The translations under genes were made by a program, and so were the position numbers. Source: a bacterium (lineage in GTDB: Bacteria; Myxococcota_A; Bradymonadia; Bradymonadales; Bradymonadaceae). Taken from it: 64,000 bases of DNA. The DNA is taken from the NCBI GenBank assembly GCA_030427705.1, contig JAUIBR010000024.1:1-64000 (forward strand). The letters run 5' to 3'. Shown piece by piece: positions 63,496-64,000 of this stretch (positions are counted from its first letter, which is position 1; every line of letters begins with the position of its first letter). The notes under the pieces were generated by a model. The model did not search any database and had not been told where the DNA came from. It saw only the letters and a program-made list of their open reading frames with translations.

Positions 63496-63981
63496 TTAGG
63501 GAATGGCTTGGAATGCGATCTCGATAGGTTCATCAGAGAACGTCTTGCATACGTCGTCGTTGCAGACACTGAAGTTCGCCGCACCCACCAGTTTGTGGTC
63601 TCCGGCTGCGTCTGCCTTGCAATCAAGGGTGAAGGTCGCCTCGTCATCCGAGAGCGCAAACTGGTCCTTCTTCAGTTCTTTCGAGGTCAACGTGATGTTT
63701 TCAGCCCCTTGAAGTTCAACTTTCCAAGGGTAGTCCTTGTTAATCTTGAAGCCGCTACCGGGTTTGATGGTGACTTTCACTTTGGAATCTTCACCCACGC
63801 GAACATCGTCGGCCGCGACACTCATCTTGAATAGCTTGGAGTTATCGACCTTCTTTGGTGCCGTCGGTTCGGCTGTCTTCTCAGGCTGAGGCGACGTTGT
63901 CGTCGGTGAGGATTCCTGCGGCTTTTCGCAGCCCCATAATGCAACGACGAGGATGATCAAAAGGAATCGAAACACGTTCAT
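63496..63981 (-). CDS. Lipoprotein with DsbD-alpha-like fold
   Basis: A 161-residue lipoprotein: lipobox 'ALWGC' (Cys18), a Pro/Thr linker (~20-45), then an immunoglobulin-like domain. Its pattern 'RVGEDSKVKVTIKPGSGFKI', 'DYPWKVELQ', 'ANFSVCNDDVCKTF' looks like the periplasmic alpha domain of DsbD and related redox lipoproteins, in which two cysteines (CxxxxC) form a reactive disulphide. Function as a thiol-disulphide partner is inferred. GGAGAA precedes the ATG. It lies 23 nt upstream of prkA on the same strand and may be the first gene of that operon. Confidence 0.75.
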   Translation of the reverse strand: MNVFRFLLIILVVALWGCEKPQESSPTTTSPQPEKTAEPTAPKKVDNSKLFKMSVAADDVRVGEDSKVKVTIKPGSGFKINKDYPWKVELQGAENITLTSKELKKDQFALSDDEATFTLDCKADAAGDHKLVGAANFSVCNDDVCKTFSDEPIEIAFQAIP

Positions 63982-64000
63982 TTTCTGTTCTCCTTCACGC

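Overview
The window reads as chromosomal, almost fully coding DNA of a Gram-negative bacterium. I infer a Myxococcota/Bradymonadota-type (former Deltaproteobacteria) organism. The basis is the many lipoproteins with lipoboxes and Asn-rich or Pro/Glu-rich linkers, an AgmX/PglI-type protein, a DUF4388-like/J-like protein, very large TPR proteins, a zinc-ribbon/ATPase/TPR protein, a PrkA kinase and a sigma-54 activator. Base composition is even and moderately GC-rich by eye. I see no tRNA, rRNA, CRISPR array, transposase, integrase or phage gene. GTG and TTG starts, very short spacers and 1-4 nt stop/start overlaps are common, so most genes appear to lie in translationally coupled runs.

Layout. 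1-7.3 kb: cell-envelope genes (an Ig-like lipoprotein running off the left edge, an Ala/Pro/Glu-rich lipoprotein, a beta-barrel, a soluble lytic transglycosylase, a BamA/TamA-type barrel) and a PocR-domain sigma-54 activator. 7.3-16.5 kb: AgmX/PglI-domain protein, ruvX-mltG, an MMPL/RND exporter, a coupled pair of J-like protein and TIM-barrel glycosidase-like lipoprotein, and an AI-2E family permease. 16.5-20.4 kb: guaB-guaA plus a periplasmic protein. 20.4-27.6 kb: a small lipoprotein, a 1261-residue TPR membrane protein overlapping a methyltransferase, and a TPR protein with two cyclic-nucleotide-binding-like domains. 27.7-31.2 kb: a lone rplC with its own promoter, leader and terminator, then yfgM-like and bamB under a near-consensus promoter, then a small beta-barrel coupled to an enlarged sodium:alanine symporter. 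33.4-42.8 kb: an Asn-linker lipoprotein, a half-length MazG, a TPR/zinc membrane protein, the phoH-pgpH-ybeY cluster and a free-standing LON domain. 42.9-50.7 kb: a MORN-repeat lipoprotein coupled to a TraB-family protein, a giant lipase-like lipoprotein, a HAD 5'-nucleotidase and a 64-residue orphan. 50.8-57.1 kb: a membrane protein, an SDR enzyme, a protein ending in a bL12-like domain, and the zinc-ribbon/ATPase/TPR protein. 57.1-64 kb: one minus-strand run coding for a redox-type lipoprotein, PrkA kinase, a coiled-coil protein, an OmpA-type lipoprotein and the p-aminobenzoate genes pabB-pabC-pabA.

Much of the content serves envelope building and surveillance (transglycosylases, barrels, BamB/YfgM, OmpA, lipoproteins). 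It is mixed with housekeeping nucleotide, folate and RNA-maturation genes. I found no clear defence, secretion or biosynthetic island. The most unusual points are the isolated rplC with a structured leader, the symporter with an inserted domain coupled to an outer-membrane barrel, the J-like domain without HPD, the bL12-like tail on a non-ribosomal protein, the long pgpH/ybeY overlap, and the PrkA-OmpA-pABA operon.
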